A stretch of 64,000 nt of DNA from Gammaproteobacteria bacterium (GCA_024235135.1 JACKMZ010000003.1:186001-250000); one strand, 5' to 3'; counted from the first letter of the stretch, positions 1 through 8,981 are shown. Program-made: numbers and translations. The notes: generated by a model not told the origin, from the letters alone.

Positions 1-1788
1 GTTCAGGGTATAGGTTCGGAAAACCTGATCGACGTGATTCTCGATGCGGCGGATACGTTCCAGATCGACGTTGGCCAGAATCGGTTGGCGTACTTCCAAA
101 CGCTTGTGAGTCCCGCCGCTGGAAAGATCCAGCAGATTGGGGCGCGGGCCGATCAAGGACACCAGCGACATGACCAGTTCCTCGCGAATGGAATCGATCG
201 GCGGATTGGTCACTTGCGCGAAGTTCTGTTTGAAATAATCGTAAAGCAGCTTGGGACGTTGCGAGAGCACGGCTTGCGGGGTATCGCGGCCCATGGCGCC
301 CACCGGGTCCTGACCCGTCATGGCCATGGGTATCAGGAAGAATTTGATGTCTTCCTGGGAGTAGCCGAACGCCTGCTGACGATCCAACAAGGTCTTGGCG
401 TCCGGGGCCATGGCGCCCACCTCGGGTGGCAGGTCAGTCAACCGGATCTGAGTGCGATCCAGCCAGGTCTGATACGGTTGGGCGCTGGCCAGTCGCGCCT
501 TGATTTCGGAATCGTCGATGATCCGCCCCTGCTCCAGGTCGATCAGAAACATTTTTCCCGGCTGCAAGCGCCACTTCTTGACGATACGTTCTTCCGGAAT
601 GGGTAATACGCCGGCCTCGGACGCCATGACCACCCGCTCGTCGTCGGTCACGACATAACGCGCCGGCCTTAGGCCGTTACGGTCCAGGGTCGCGCCAATA
701 TGGCGGCCATCCGTGAAGGCGACCGCCGCCGGACCATCCCAAGGCTCCATGAGCGCGGCATGATACTCATAGAAGGCCCGACGTTGATCGTCCATCAACG
801 GGTTATCGGCCCAGGCTTCGGGAATCATCAACATCATGGCGTGGATCAACGAATAGCCGCCCGCCACCAACAATTCCAGCGCGTTGTCGAAGGTCGCCGA
901 ATCCGAACTACCATCGCCGATCAATGGCCACAGCTTGTCCAGATCCTTGCCCAGCAGTTCGGAGGACATGGTATGACGGCGGGCCATCATCCAATTGATG
1001 TTGCCGCGTAGGGTATTGATCTCGCCGTTGTGGCAGAGGTAGCGAAACGGTTGCGCCAACTTCCAGGAGGGAAAGGTATTGGTGGAGAAACGTTGATGGA
1101 TCAACGCCAGCGCGGATTCCGTGCGGGGGTCTTGCAGATCCAGATAATACTTGTCCAGATTATGCGCCAGCACCATGCCCTTATAGACCACGGTGCTGGC
1201 GGATAGGGAGGGCATGTAAAAATGCTCCTTACCGGGCAAGTCACGGTCCCATACGGCGTGGTGGACCTGTTTTCTGATGACCATCAGCTTGCGTTCGAAA
1301 GCCTCGGCGTCCGGGCAATTGGCGCCTCGACCAATGAAGACCTGACGGATGAGCGGCTCGGCGGGCTTGACGCTTTCACCCAGACAAGCATTGTCGGTCG
1401 GGACGTTGCGCCAACCCAGCAAGTCCTGGCCTTCGGCCTGAATGATATCGGTGAAGGCGTCGTAGCACTTGGCCAAGGTTTCCTCGATGCGCGGCAGGAA
1501 AACCATCCCGACGGCGTATTGGCCAGACGCGGGCAGGCCAAAGCCGAGCTTGGCCGACTCCTCACGCATCAACGGATCGGGAATCTGCAGCAGGATGCCC
1601 GCGCCGTCACCCGCCAGGGGGTCGGCGCCGACCGCGCCGCGATGATTGAGATTGCTGAGAATTTCCAGCCCTTGCCGAACGATAGCGTGGCTTTTGCGGT
1701 TCTTGATGTCGGCGATGAATCCGATACCGCAAGCGTCGTGTTCATGCCGTGGGTCGTAAAGCCCTTGTTTGGCAGGTAAATCACTCAT
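1..1788 (-). CDS. gltB: Glutamate synthase (NADPH) large subunit, N-terminal part (3' end beyond window)
   Basis: The reading frame is open from the ATG at 1788 to the window edge (596 residues seen; the family is about 1,500). It starts MSDLPAKQGLYDP and has HDACGIGF, where Cys20 would become the N-terminal nucleophile of the class II glutamine amidotransferase domain after propeptide removal. Further family motifs visible are HQRFSTNTFPSW, CHNGEINT and DRNGLRPARY, all in the amidotransferase domain (about residues 20-420), followed by the start of the central domain. The enzyme takes the amide nitrogen of glutamine onto 2-oxoglutarate to make two glutamates. It lies alone on this strand, with a sigma-54-like promoter and NtrC-like sites upstream, which fits nitrogen control. 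The FMN/Fe-S part and gltD would lie to the left of the window. Confidence 0.95.
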   Translation of the reverse strand, partial: MSDLPAKQGLYDPRHEHDACGIGFIADIKNRKSHAIVRQGLEILSNLNHRGAVGADPLAGDGAGILLQIPDPLMREESAKLGFGLPASGQYAVGMVFLPRIEETLAKCYDAFTDIIQAEGQDLLGWRNVPTDNACLGESVKPAEPLIRQVFIGRGANCPDAEAFERKLMVIRKQVHHAVWDRDLPGKEHFYMPSLSASTVVYKGMVLAHNLDKYYLDLQDPRTESALALIHQRFSTNTFPSWKLAQPFRYLCHNGEINTLRGNINWMMARRHTMSSELLGKDLDKLWPLIGDGSSDSATFDNALELLVAGGYSLIHAMMLMIPEAWADNPLMDDQRRAFYEYHAALMEPWDGPAAVAFTDGRHIGATLDRNGLRPARYVVTDDERVVMASEAGVLPIPEERIVKKWRLQPGKMFLIDLEQGRIIDDSEIKARLASAQPYQTWLDRTQIRLTDLPPEVGAMAPDAKTLLDRQQAFGYSQEDIKFFLIPMAMTGQDPVGAMGRDTPQAVLSQRPKLLYDYFKQNFAQVTNPPIDSIREELVMSLVSLIGPRPNLLDLSSGGTHKRLEVRQPILANVDLERIRRIENHVDQVFRTYTLN

Positions 1789-1929
1789 GAGGCATATGCC
1801 CTCTTGTTGGTTGCGCGGTCAGGCCCACAATGTGATCGAAAAAGCAAAACGGGGGTATTAGCGCCTGAAATGGACATTTTCTGCGCTCAACGTTCAGGAG
1901 CGGCTGGGAATGGCCGGTCATGGCTGCCA

Positions 1930-1946
1930 AGCAAGACTGGAGCCAA
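1930..1946 (-). promoter_or_regulatory. Candidate sigma-54 (RpoN) promoter of gltB
   Basis: Read on the minus strand the site is TTGGCTCCAGTCTTGCT. It has the GG-N10-GC spacing and matches the TGGCAC-N5-TTGCW consensus except in the middle of the -24 element. It points toward gltB and lies about 140 bp upstream of its ATG. No experimental support; the call rests on the match and on the NtrC-like sites about 80-120 bp further upstream. Confidence 0.5.
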
Positions 1947-2028
1947 GCTATTGGAACGTGCGTTCCACTGACTATTCGACCGGATTTCGACAGAACAGTC
2001 ACTCAAGCTCTATCCTAGAATAAGAAAA

Positions 2029-2067
2029 CGCACCAACATATTGCCGAAACGCACCAATATGGGTCGC
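2029..2067 (-). promoter_or_regulatory. Two tandem NtrC-like binding sites upstream of gltB
   Basis: CGCACCAACATATTGCC and CGCACCAATATGGGTCG sit exactly 21 bp apart, two helical turns, as a direct repeat whose core AAACGCACCAA is identical. The left half-sites match the NtrC consensus TGCAC(T/C)A well. The right halves are weaker (TGG kept in the second copy only). Their position behind the candidate sigma-54 element is the usual enhancer arrangement. The rest of the 1789-2178 gap shows no convincing gene. Confidence 0.4.
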
Positions 2068-2178
2068 AATCATAAAGCGTAGGGTTTTAGCGTCGCAACC
2101 CGTCCGTCGTTGCAAAAGCATTCGAGTTGAGCTTGCCATTCCTCATCCCCGAAGCCGTCTGCGACGAGGACCAACGAC

Positions 2179-3342
2179 TTATTTTTTCAGTCGATGCTGC
2201 TCCATGGCCTCATGCCATCGTTCGTCCTCGGCATGCAGATAATGACCCGTCGTATCCAGTTTTGAATGACGGGCGTTGCGCCGCAGATAGTTGAGATCGA
2301 TTCCCGCGTCGGCCTGATGCGTGATACTGGTGTGCCGCAGCCAATGAGTCGAGGCCCGGCGTAGTTTGTCGGCCTGATGGGAGTCAGTGACTTCCAGACG
2401 GGTAGCCGCCTGGTGCACCAGATCCTTGATGATGCGGTAAATCATATTGTCGGTGATGCCGCCCGATTCCCGCAGATTGGGGATCAACGGAGCCGATTCG
2501 CCAGGTTGGGGTAACGGGCGCAGTCCTCGGAAACGACGGTATTCCTGCAACGCCTGCAACATATCCTGATTGACCGGCACCCGCGCGGTTTTCTGACCCT
2601 TGCCCGTCACCACCCACCACCACCGGCCTCTGATCTCCACGAAGCTACCCATGGTATGCGTGGCGATTTCGCTGACGCGCGGCCCCAATAAATACAGCAT
2701 GGCCAACAGAAAACGCAGGCGTTGATAGGTTCGCTGCTGACGCTCGGTTTCCCTAGGCAGATCTTCCGCCGTATCCCACATCGCCTGCCACTGGTCCCGT
2801 TCTAGAAAGCGTTCCACGCCCAGAGACAGTGAAGCATCATTACCGCGAGCCCGGCGTTTGATCAATGCCAACGGGTTGCCAGCCAGATAACCGGCTTTGA
2901 CCAGATAGCTGAGCAAGGAATTGATAACCAACAAAGCCGTGCGCCGGCTGGCGGCCGTCAAGGGTCCCAGGAAAGGACGCCAGGCCGCGCTGAAACGAGG
3001 CGCGCGCGGGCCGCACCAACGGGTCCGGGGTTGTGGATCGGCCAGGAATTGCTCATACGATACGCAGTCCTCGCGCGTCAGGCTGGACAGCGGTTTATGT
3101 CGCTCCAGCAAGGCCCACAGCAGCAAGCGTTCGGCTTCCTTGCGGTAATGTCTCAAGGTTTGCGGGGAATCCTGGAATTCGCTCAGCCAAGTTTGAATCG
3201 CTTGCAAATCGTTGTTCGCGGCCAACTGCCGCACCGTCCCCGGCCCCGCCCGATTGCTGCCGTGACGACCGTCCAACTCGGTCGGAATCAACAAGCGTTC
3301 CAACGGGAGAGGGGAAGGTGTGTGCAAGGTCTCAGTCCCCAT
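2179..3342 (-). CDS. Orphan tyrosine recombinase / phage-integrase family protein
   Basis: 387 residues. An N-terminal SAM-like core-binding domain (about 45-155) is followed by the catalytic domain (about 185-375). All catalytic residues are visible: Arg222 in GPRVSE, Lys248 in GKGQK, His333 and Arg336 in HWLRH, His359 in NARHSK and the nucleophile Tyr368 in TGHYLH. It would cut and rejoin DNA through a 3'-phosphotyrosine. The start ATG directly follows the msrA stop codon with no spacer, so it is probably translated from the msrA message. No phage genes, attachment repeats or tRNA adjoin it, so it is not obviously part of a prophage. It could be a lone site-specific recombinase kept by the host. 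Confidence 0.85.
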   Translation of the reverse strand: MGTETLHTPSPLPLERLLIPTELDGRHGSNRAGPGTVRQLAANNDLQAIQTWLSEFQDSPQTLRHYRKEAERLLLWALLERHKPLSSLTREDCVSYEQFLADPQPRTRWCGPRAPRFSAAWRPFLGPLTAASRRTALLVINSLLSYLVKAGYLAGNPLALIKRRARGNDASLSLGVERFLERDQWQAMWDTAEDLPRETERQQRTYQRLRFLLAMLYLLGPRVSEIATHTMGSFVEIRGRWWWVVTGKGQKTARVPVNQDMLQALQEYRRFRGLRPLPQPGESAPLIPNLRESGGITDNMIYRIIKDLVHQAATRLEVTDSHQADKLRRASTHWLRHTSITHQADAGIDLNYLRRNARHSKLDTTGHYLHAEDERWHEAMEQHRLKK

Positions 3343-3969
3343 TCATTGGGCGGTACTGCCCCAGATCTCCTCCAACCGACTATCGCGTCCGCAGGAATAG
3401 CGATAGAACTGATAGCGCAGAGGATTCTTATGATAATAATCCTGATGATATTCCTCGGCGGGATAGAACTTCCCGGCGGGAACGATTTCCGTGTAGATTT
3501 TAGGAAAGCGGCCGGAAGCCTCCAGCGCCTGCTTGGATTGTTCGGCCAGACGCTTCTGCTCTTCGTCGTGATAAAAAATCGCGGTGCGATACTGGTTGCC
3601 GATGTCGCAGAACTGTCGGTTCTCCACCGTGGGGTCGATGTTGCGCCAAAACACATCCAACAACTTTTGATAGGTAACCTGGGTGGGATCGTAGAGTACC
3701 TCGACCGCCTCGGCATGCCCGGTTCCCCCCGCGCTCACCTCCTTATAAGTCGGGTTGTCCTGGTGACCGCCGGTATAACCGGCCGTCGTCGAAATCACCC
3801 CTTCCAACTTGTCGAAAGGGGGCTCCATGCACCAAAAACAACCACCGGCGAAGGTGGCTTTGGCCATGGGAGTCTGATCGGTTGCCTGTGGTTCATCCGC
3901 GGCGTTGACCGAGCCGCTCAGTAGCCAGATAAACAGTAAGCCTATGACTAGGGAAACCGCTTTTCCCAT
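3343..3969 (-). CDS. msrA: Peptide-methionine (S)-S-oxide reductase MsrA, exported form
   Basis: 208 residues from the ATG at 3969, chosen because GGAGGT lies six bases upstream; an in-frame start 10 codons earlier has no such site. The N-terminus MGKAVSLVIGLLFIWLLSG reads as a signal peptide with likely cleavage near NA/AD. The catalytic GGCFWC motif has Cys44, and TAGYTGG, GHAEAVEV and YHQDYY are family signatures. It reduces methionine-S-sulfoxide in proteins, here in the periplasm. A second Cys near the C-terminus (YSCGRDSR) may resolve the catalytic disulfide. It is divergent from the M20 peptidase gene and runs straight into the recombinase gene. Confidence 0.93.
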   Translation of the reverse strand: MGKAVSLVIGLLFIWLLSGSVNAADEPQATDQTPMAKATFAGGCFWCMEPPFDKLEGVISTTAGYTGGHQDNPTYKEVSAGGTGHAEAVEVLYDPTQVTYQKLLDVFWRNIDPTVENRQFCDIGNQYRTAIFYHDEEQKRLAEQSKQALEASGRFPKIYTEIVPAGKFYPAEEYHQDYYHKNPLRYQFYRYSCGRDSRLEEIWGSTAQ

Positions 3970-4075
3970 TACGTACCTCCGCCGTTTCGTTCTGATCAAT
4001 TTGGCGTAAAATCGGCCTCTGACCGCAATCGTCGCATTGCGCTCCGTTACCTGCCATCACGCTTCAGGAGCATTC

Positions 4076-5491
4076 ATGGACATCGCCCGCGCACGCGCTT
4101 ATATCGACTCCCTGTGGGATTCTTCCATTCTACCCACCCTGGTCGATTATATCCGTATTCCCAACAAATCCCCGGCTTTCGACTTCGATTGGCAAGCGCA
4201 CGGTTACATGGAACAAGCGGTAGTCCTGTTCGAAAGCTGGTGTCGACAGCAGGCGATCCAGGATATGGAGATTCAGGTCATCCGCCTGCCGGAGCGTACG
4301 CCACTGCTTTACATCGACATACCCGGCAGCGGCGCGGATACCGTACTGCTTTACGGTCATCTCGACAAACAGCCGGAAATGACGGGCTGGCGGGACGGGC
4401 TGGGACCTTGGACCCCGGTGCTGGAAGACAACAAGTTATACGGTCGGGGCGGGGCCGACGATGGGTATGCGATATTCGCCGCGCTATCCGCCATCGGTGC
4501 GTTGCAGGAGCAGGGGACTCCCCACGCGCGCTGCGTGGTGTTAATTGAGTGCTCGGAGGAAAGCGGCAGCCTGGACCTGCCCGCTTACATCGAGCACTTA
4601 CTCGAAGCGATCGGCGAACCCTCTTTGGTGATCTGCCTTGATTCGGGCTGCGGTAACTATCAGCAACTCTGGTGCACGACCTCGCTGCGGGGTCTGATCA
4701 CCGCCGATCTGCAGGTGGAGGTATTGAGCGAAGGCGTCCACTCCGGCGACGCGGGCGGCATCGTGCCATCCAGCTTCCGAATCGCAAGGCAGTTACTCAG
4801 TCGCCTGGAAGATTCGGAAACCGGGGAAATATTGCCCGACGCCTTGGCGGTCGAAATCCCCGACGAGCGCCGCGCACAGGCGATACGGGCGGCGCTGGCG
4901 CTGGGTGAAATGGTGTTCCGGCGTTTTCCATTCACACCCGGCACGCGTCCGGCGCGGGGCGAACCGGCGGAATTGGTGCTCAATCGGACTTGGCGAGCCG
5001 CATTGGAAATTACCGGAGCGGCCGGATTGCCATCGCTCAAGGATGCCGGCAACGTGGCGCGCCCGAGCACGACATTGCGGTTGTCCTTGCGCCTGCCGCC
5101 CACCTGCTATGCCATCACCGCTCTGGAAGCCATCAAATCCCTGCTGACGCAGAACCCACCGCAAGGCGCCAAGGTAACGCTGAAATTCAAACAATCGGAC
5201 AATGGCTGGCATTCGCCGCCTTGCGCTCCCTGGCTGACGAACGCTCTGGAGCAGGCGTCACAAGCCTGGTTTGGGAAAGAAGCCTTGTATATGGGCGAAG
5301 GGGGTTCGATCCCCTTCATGAACATGCTGGGCCAGCGGTTTCCCAAAGCCCAGTTTCTGGTGACCGGCGTTCTGGGTCCGGGGGCGAATGCGCATGGACC
5401 CAATGAGTTTCTGCATATCCCCACGGCCCGCAATGTCACCGGGTGTGTCGCGCAGGTGCTAGCCGCTCAATACGGCTCCAACCGGCGCTGA
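4076..5491 (+). CDS. M20/M28-family zinc peptidase (dipeptidase-like)
   Basis: 471 residues from the ATG at 4076, which has AGGAG five bases upstream; a start 13 codons earlier has no ribosome site. Metal and catalytic motifs of the M20 family are in order: His95 in YGHLDKQPE, the bridging Asp in GRGGADDGY, Glu-Glu in CSEESGS, Asp in CLDSGCGNY, the dimerisation-domain His in GVHSGDAGG and a late His in NAHGPNEF. It should hydrolyse dipeptides or acylated amino acids with two zinc ions in the cytoplasm, as no signal peptide is seen. Substrate is not readable from sequence. It is monocistronic and convergent with the Ap4A phosphorylase gene. Confidence 0.88.
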   Translation: MDIARARAYIDSLWDSSILPTLVDYIRIPNKSPAFDFDWQAHGYMEQAVVLFESWCRQQAIQDMEIQVIRLPERTPLLYIDIPGSGADTVLLYGHLDKQPEMTGWRDGLGPWTPVLEDNKLYGRGGADDGYAIFAALSAIGALQEQGTPHARCVVLIECSEESGSLDLPAYIEHLLEAIGEPSLVICLDSGCGNYQQLWCTTSLRGLITADLQVEVLSEGVHSGDAGGIVPSSFRIARQLLSRLEDSETGEILPDALAVEIPDERRAQAIRAALALGEMVFRRFPFTPGTRPARGEPAELVLNRTWRAALEITGAAGLPSLKDAGNVARPSTTLRLSLRLPPTCYAITALEAIKSLLTQNPPQGAKVTLKFKQSDNGWHSPPCAPWLTNALEQASQAWFGKEALYMGEGGSIPFMNMLGQRFPKAQFLVTGVLGPGANAHGPNEFLHIPTARNVTGCVAQVLAAQYGSNRR

Positions 5492-5543
5492 TCGAAGAAA
5501 GTTCGCCGGGCAGCTAAGGTCTGCCCGGTTCGGCCGGACGGCT

Positions 5544-6449
5544 TCATGCAATTGGCCGCGCGACTTGACCGAGTAGGGAAAGCGGTCCCGTTTGTTTGAG
5601 TATTTCTAATTGGTTGGCGTTCTTGACCAGCATCGTGCCCGCGTAACCGAGGGCATTGACCGGGATCTCCGCGGCGTTTTCCCGAACGCGGGGAACCATG
5701 AGCAGCCAATCCCGTGTAATCAGCAGGTTATAGGGATGGGTTCTTGCCAAACTCGGATCGGTAACTGACTCGGAGTCCCGGAACAGGTCAAGTTCACGCA
5801 GCAGGTTCCGGTAACAGCCGAACGCCTTAGCGGCGATCTCCGGGGCAGAATCTCCGCTCGGAAAGCGCACGAAACGGTATTCGAAGGGAAGCGAATAGCG
5901 GCCCCGCCGTGCGTCCTCCAGCAAGCGTGCTTCGAGGGGAATGCGCGGCGCCTGGGAAGCCAAGGGCAACGGGACGATCTGCAGGTGCTTGTGACGTTGG
6001 CTGGCTCCGGCCGCTTGCCCGGCATTGTAAAAAACCAGACACGCATATTCCGACAAGCCATATCCAAGCGCCTCGAAATCTCGCTGATTCAAGGGCGACT
6101 CCTGTTCCTCGAAAGCACGAGTCACGACCAGCAGATGGTGATCGACCACGTTGAATTTATTCAGCAGGCAAACATGCGTGTCGGACACATCGCCAACATA
6201 CAGGTCCTGTTCGTAGGGCAGGAACGGATTGTCCAACCGGGGCACGCTGCGCTGGCGGGCCTCTTTGCGGGCGAGATTGGCCAGTTTGCGCACCAGGAAA
6301 TCGATGCCGTCCTGGCGGACGATTTCCGATTCCGTCGGTAAGGAAAGCAAGGCCCCGCATTCCAGGGCCTGCGTCGTACATTGTTTCGTTCGCGACCACA
6401 GCATATCGGGCTGCAGGCGGAATCGGGCGGGGTCGTCGTCGGTATTCAC
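5544..6449 (-). CDS. ATP adenylyltransferase / Ap4A phosphorylase-like (HIT superfamily)
   Basis: 301 residues. The central block NKFNVVDHHLLVVTR and the motif RHKHLQIVPLP with the His-x-His-x-Gln triad identify the Apa1/Apa2 branch of the HIT superfamily, and a C-terminal domain (about 205-295) follows as in yeast Apa2. The reaction is Ap4A plus phosphate to ATP plus ADP, or the reverse, keeping dinucleoside polyphosphates low. The start is a GTG at 6449 without a clear ribosome site. An internal ATG 15 codons in is possible, but the longer form fits the family N-terminus better. The gene is divergent from the response regulator at 6610. Confidence 0.85.
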   Translation of the reverse strand: MNTDDDPARFRLQPDMLWSRTKQCTTQALECGALLSLPTESEIVRQDGIDFLVRKLANLARKEARQRSVPRLDNPFLPYEQDLYVGDVSDTHVCLLNKFNVVDHHLLVVTRAFEEQESPLNQRDFEALGYGLSEYACLVFYNAGQAAGASQRHKHLQIVPLPLASQAPRIPLEARLLEDARRGRYSLPFEYRFVRFPSGDSAPEIAAKAFGCYRNLLRELDLFRDSESVTDPSLARTHPYNLLITRDWLLMVPRVRENAAEIPVNALGYAGTMLVKNANQLEILKQTGPLSLLGQVARPIA

Positions 6450-6503
6450 GGGAGCGTCAGGGCGGTACGGTGGTGTCGTTCGGTGAAAATAGAATCGTCT
6501 CGG

Positions 6504-6525
6504 TCAGGTATTCTTAAGCTTCTTG
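6504..6525 (+). promoter_or_regulatory. TCTTAAG-containing box upstream of the response-regulator gene
   Basis: TTCTTAAGCTTCTTGG lies about 90 bp before the response-regulator start. A near copy, ATCTTAAGTTTGTCC, lies before the secreted-protein gene at 8982. CTTAAG half-sites spaced by five bases are what PmrA/QseB-type regulators bind, and this regulator belongs to that group. The second half-site is poor, so this is a candidate only. Confidence 0.25.
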
Positions 6526-6609
6526 GACCAAAATAATAGGTTGGAGAACCGGTGAAAATCATGCTCCGATAAGGGTTCAGTCAGCACCAGCCGATTCCAG
6601 CCTACCCCC

Positions 6610-7281
6610 ATGAAACTCCTGATCGTCGAAGACTCCGAGCGTCTGCGCAAATCTCTCAGTGAGGGCTTGCGACGAATGGGGTTCGCCGTCGATCCGGTGG
6701 GGGATGGAGAAACGGGACTGCGTTTCGCGCTGGCCGTGGATTATGACGTCATCATATTGGATTTGATGCTCCCGCGACTTGACGGGCTGACCGTATTGCA
6801 ACGGCTGCGTGAGCACGGCAAGAACACCCATGTATTGATTCTCTCGGCTAAAGATCAAGTACAGGACCGCATTCGGGGCCTGGAATGGGGGGCGGACGAC
6901 TATTTGGTCAAACCGTTCTCTTTCGATGAGTTGCTGGCCCGGCTGAAAGCCTTGGTCCGGCGCTGCTACCAGCACCACAATCCTATCATTCAGTTGGGGT
7001 GTATTGAACTCAATACGGCATTGCACCGGGCCGTATCCGGGGATGGCGAGGTACCGCTGACGCCGAATGAATTGGCTTTGCTGGAATATCTGGCCCTCAA
7101 TCGCGGACGGGTCGTGTCTCAGCGCAGTCTGGAAGACCACCTTTACGACAGCGACACGGTCGTTACACGCAATGCTATCGAGGCGCATATCAGTTCGTTG
7201 CGCAAGAAACTTCGCGCCGTGGGCGAAGCGCAACTCATCAAGACTCGGCGAGGTTTCGGGTACTACATTGAGCCGAGCTAG
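6610..7281 (+). CDS. OmpR/PhoB-family response regulator (QseB/PmrA-like)
   Basis: 223 residues. The receiver domain (about 1-115) shows the acidic pocket at Asp8, the phosphorylation site Asp51 in ILDLMLPRLDG, Ser79 and Lys101 in VKPFSF. The C-terminal winged-helix DNA-binding domain (about 128-222) has LTPNELALLEYL and KTRRGFGYY. It is the partner of the kinase gene downstream, which starts inside its last codons. It probably controls its own operon and the secreted protein/porin genes that follow, given the similar TCTTAAG boxes in front of both. The stimulus is unknown. Confidence 0.92.
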   Translation: MKLLIVEDSERLRKSLSEGLRRMGFAVDPVGDGETGLRFALAVDYDVIILDLMLPRLDGLTVLQRLREHGKNTHVLILSAKDQVQDRIRGLEWGADDYLVKPFSFDELLARLKALVRRCYQHHNPIIQLGCIELNTALHRAVSGDGEVPLTPNELALLEYLALNRGRVVSQRSLEDHLYDSDTVVTRNAIEAHISSLRKKLRAVGEAQLIKTRRGFGYYIEPS

Positions 7282-8857
7282 ACACTCCATCCACCGACGT
7301 TTGACCGGCTGGTTACTTGGTGGTGTCGGTCTGTTGTTGCTGATTACCGGCGTTACCCTGGATGTACTGATCGGCGAGCGTCTGAAAGAACGTTTTGATC
7401 TGGCGTTGCTGGCGAAAGCCAGGACGTTGATCGCTTTGACCGATCAGGACCGGGAAGGCGTGGATTTCGATCTGTCGGAAGATTTGATGCCGGAGTTCGA
7501 GGTCCAGAAAGAACCCGAGGGCACGGAGTCGGAGCTAGACGAGGAAACCGAATATTTCCAGTTATGGTGGGTGGATGGACGCGTGCTGGCGCGTTCATCC
7601 ACCTTGGCCGATCAGGATCTGTCCAAATCAGCGGAGTGGGACGAAACACCACGATTCAGTGATTTAGGCCTGCCTGACGGCCGGCTCGGTCGTCAGGTGC
7701 AAATCGGTTTCCTTCCTCATATCGATACCGAAGAAGATGACAAGGGCGGGGCGGACAACGCCGATCGCTCCACCGGCCCGGCCAACTCGGTGAGTGGCGA
7801 AACGGTCGTCCCTTCGGATACGCCGTTGAAGCCCGAGCCGCTAATCCTGATATTGGCTCGTGGACGGGCGCCGCTCGACGAGTTGCTCGCCGCCTTGCGC
7901 CTGATGTTATTGATCGCCGGCGCTAGCGTGATTGGCTTGACCGTTCTGCTCGTGCGATTTGCGGTCGGCATCAGCTTGCGCCCGTTGGCCGAAATTCACC
8001 GGCAGGTCGAACGACTCAACGCCGATTCTTTGGATGCCCGCGTCAAACCCTCGGTGCGCACCGAAGAACTTGATGGCGTCGTCAACCAGTTCAACGCCCT
8101 GTTGGAGCGTTTGGAAACGGCGTTCGAGCGCGAACGCCGTTTCTCCTCCGATGTCGCCCACGAACTGCGCACCCCGCTGGCCGAATTACACAATTTGGCC
8201 GAAGTCGGTAGTCGCTGGTCCGATGATCCGACCCTGGCTCGGGATTTCTTCGACGAAATGCTGGGCGCGACCCGTCAGATCGAGCGCATCGTGGAAAATT
8301 TGCTGGCCCTGGCGCGTTTTGAAAAAGGCCAGGCAATTGGCGAACCCACCGATCTCGATTTGGTCGCGCTGATTGAAGCCGCCTGGCGGCGCATGTTGCC
8401 GGAGACTCAGGCCAAGGCGTTGATTTTGCAACGTCAGGGTCCTGCCCACCTGATGGTCCGCACCGGGCGTGATCAGAACGAATTGATATTCAACAATCTT
8501 TTTTCCAATGCCGTCGCCTATAGCCCTGCCAAGAGCCGAGTGATCTACCGAGTTACCGAAAACGATAGCCACGGCAGAGCGTCAGTCAGCATCGTCAATC
8601 ACGCCGAGTATCTGGACAGTAAGGATTTGCCGCATCTGTTCGAACGGCTGTGGCGCAAGGACCCGGCTCGGACCGGGGGCAATCACGCCGGTCTGGGCTT
8701 GAATTTGGTCAAAGCCTATGCCGAGCAATTGAATTTAACCACGACGGTGGCTTTGGAGCCCGATCGGACATTCCGCATCACCCTGAGCGGATTTATCCCG
8801 GTTCCCCACCCGACGGAGCGGGATCGCCGGACCGTAACCGAAGCTCATTCCACCTAA
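7268..8857 (+). CDS. Membrane sensor histidine kinase, partner of the upstream regulator
   Basis: About 529 residues if translation begins at the TTG at 7268, overlapping the regulator gene by 14 bases. No ATG fits the first membrane segment, so the start is inferred. Two membrane helices (about 12-36 and 210-235) enclose a periplasmic domain of about 170 residues rich in Asp and Glu. A HAMP-like linker precedes the dimerisation helix with His298 in SSDVAHELRTPL, then the N-box LIFNNLFSNAVAY and the G-box NHAGLGLNLV. The acidic periplasmic domain could sense cations or cationic peptides as PhoQ/PmrB do; that is inference. Confidence 0.88.
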   Translation: MSRARHSIHRRLTGWLLGGVGLLLLITGVTLDVLIGERLKERFDLALLAKARTLIALTDQDREGVDFDLSEDLMPEFEVQKEPEGTESELDEETEYFQLWWVDGRVLARSSTLADQDLSKSAEWDETPRFSDLGLPDGRLGRQVQIGFLPHIDTEEDDKGGADNADRSTGPANSVSGETVVPSDTPLKPEPLILILARGRAPLDELLAALRLMLLIAGASVIGLTVLLVRFAVGISLRPLAEIHRQVERLNADSLDARVKPSVRTEELDGVVNQFNALLERLETAFERERRFSSDVAHELRTPLAELHNLAEVGSRWSDDPTLARDFFDEMLGATRQIERIVENLLALARFEKGQAIGEPTDLDLVALIEAAWRRMLPETQAKALILQRQGPAHLMVRTGRDQNELIFNNLFSNAVAYSPAKSRVIYRVTENDSHGRASVSIVNHAEYLDSKDLPHLFERLWRKDPARTGGNHAGLGLNLVKAYAEQLNLTTTVALEPDRTFRITLSGFIPVPHPTERDRRTVTEAHST

Positions 8858-8874
8858 GCCTGCGTTCCTCAGCC

Positions 8875-8893
8875 AATCTTAAGTTTGTCCTCA
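8875..8893 (+). promoter_or_regulatory. TCTTAAG box upstream of the secreted-protein gene
   Basis: ATCTTAAGTTTGTCC resembles the box in front of the response-regulator operon (ten-base core TCTTAAG-Y-TT shared). It is also flanked by a direct repeat CCTCAGCC at 8867 and 8889. It lies about 100 bp before the ATG at 8982 and may be the binding site of the adjacent regulator. Confidence 0.25.
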
Positions 8894-8981
8894 GCCAGCG
8901 TTGAAGCTGGGTCGGTATCGTTGGACCCGTCCCTGGATAGGGGACGCCTTATTCACCCGCTCCAACACCGAGGAAATCGCC

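Noticed and set aside
1781..2002. Open frame upstream of gltB on the minus strand
   Set aside because: It covers the candidate sigma-54 promoter and has no protein-like features.
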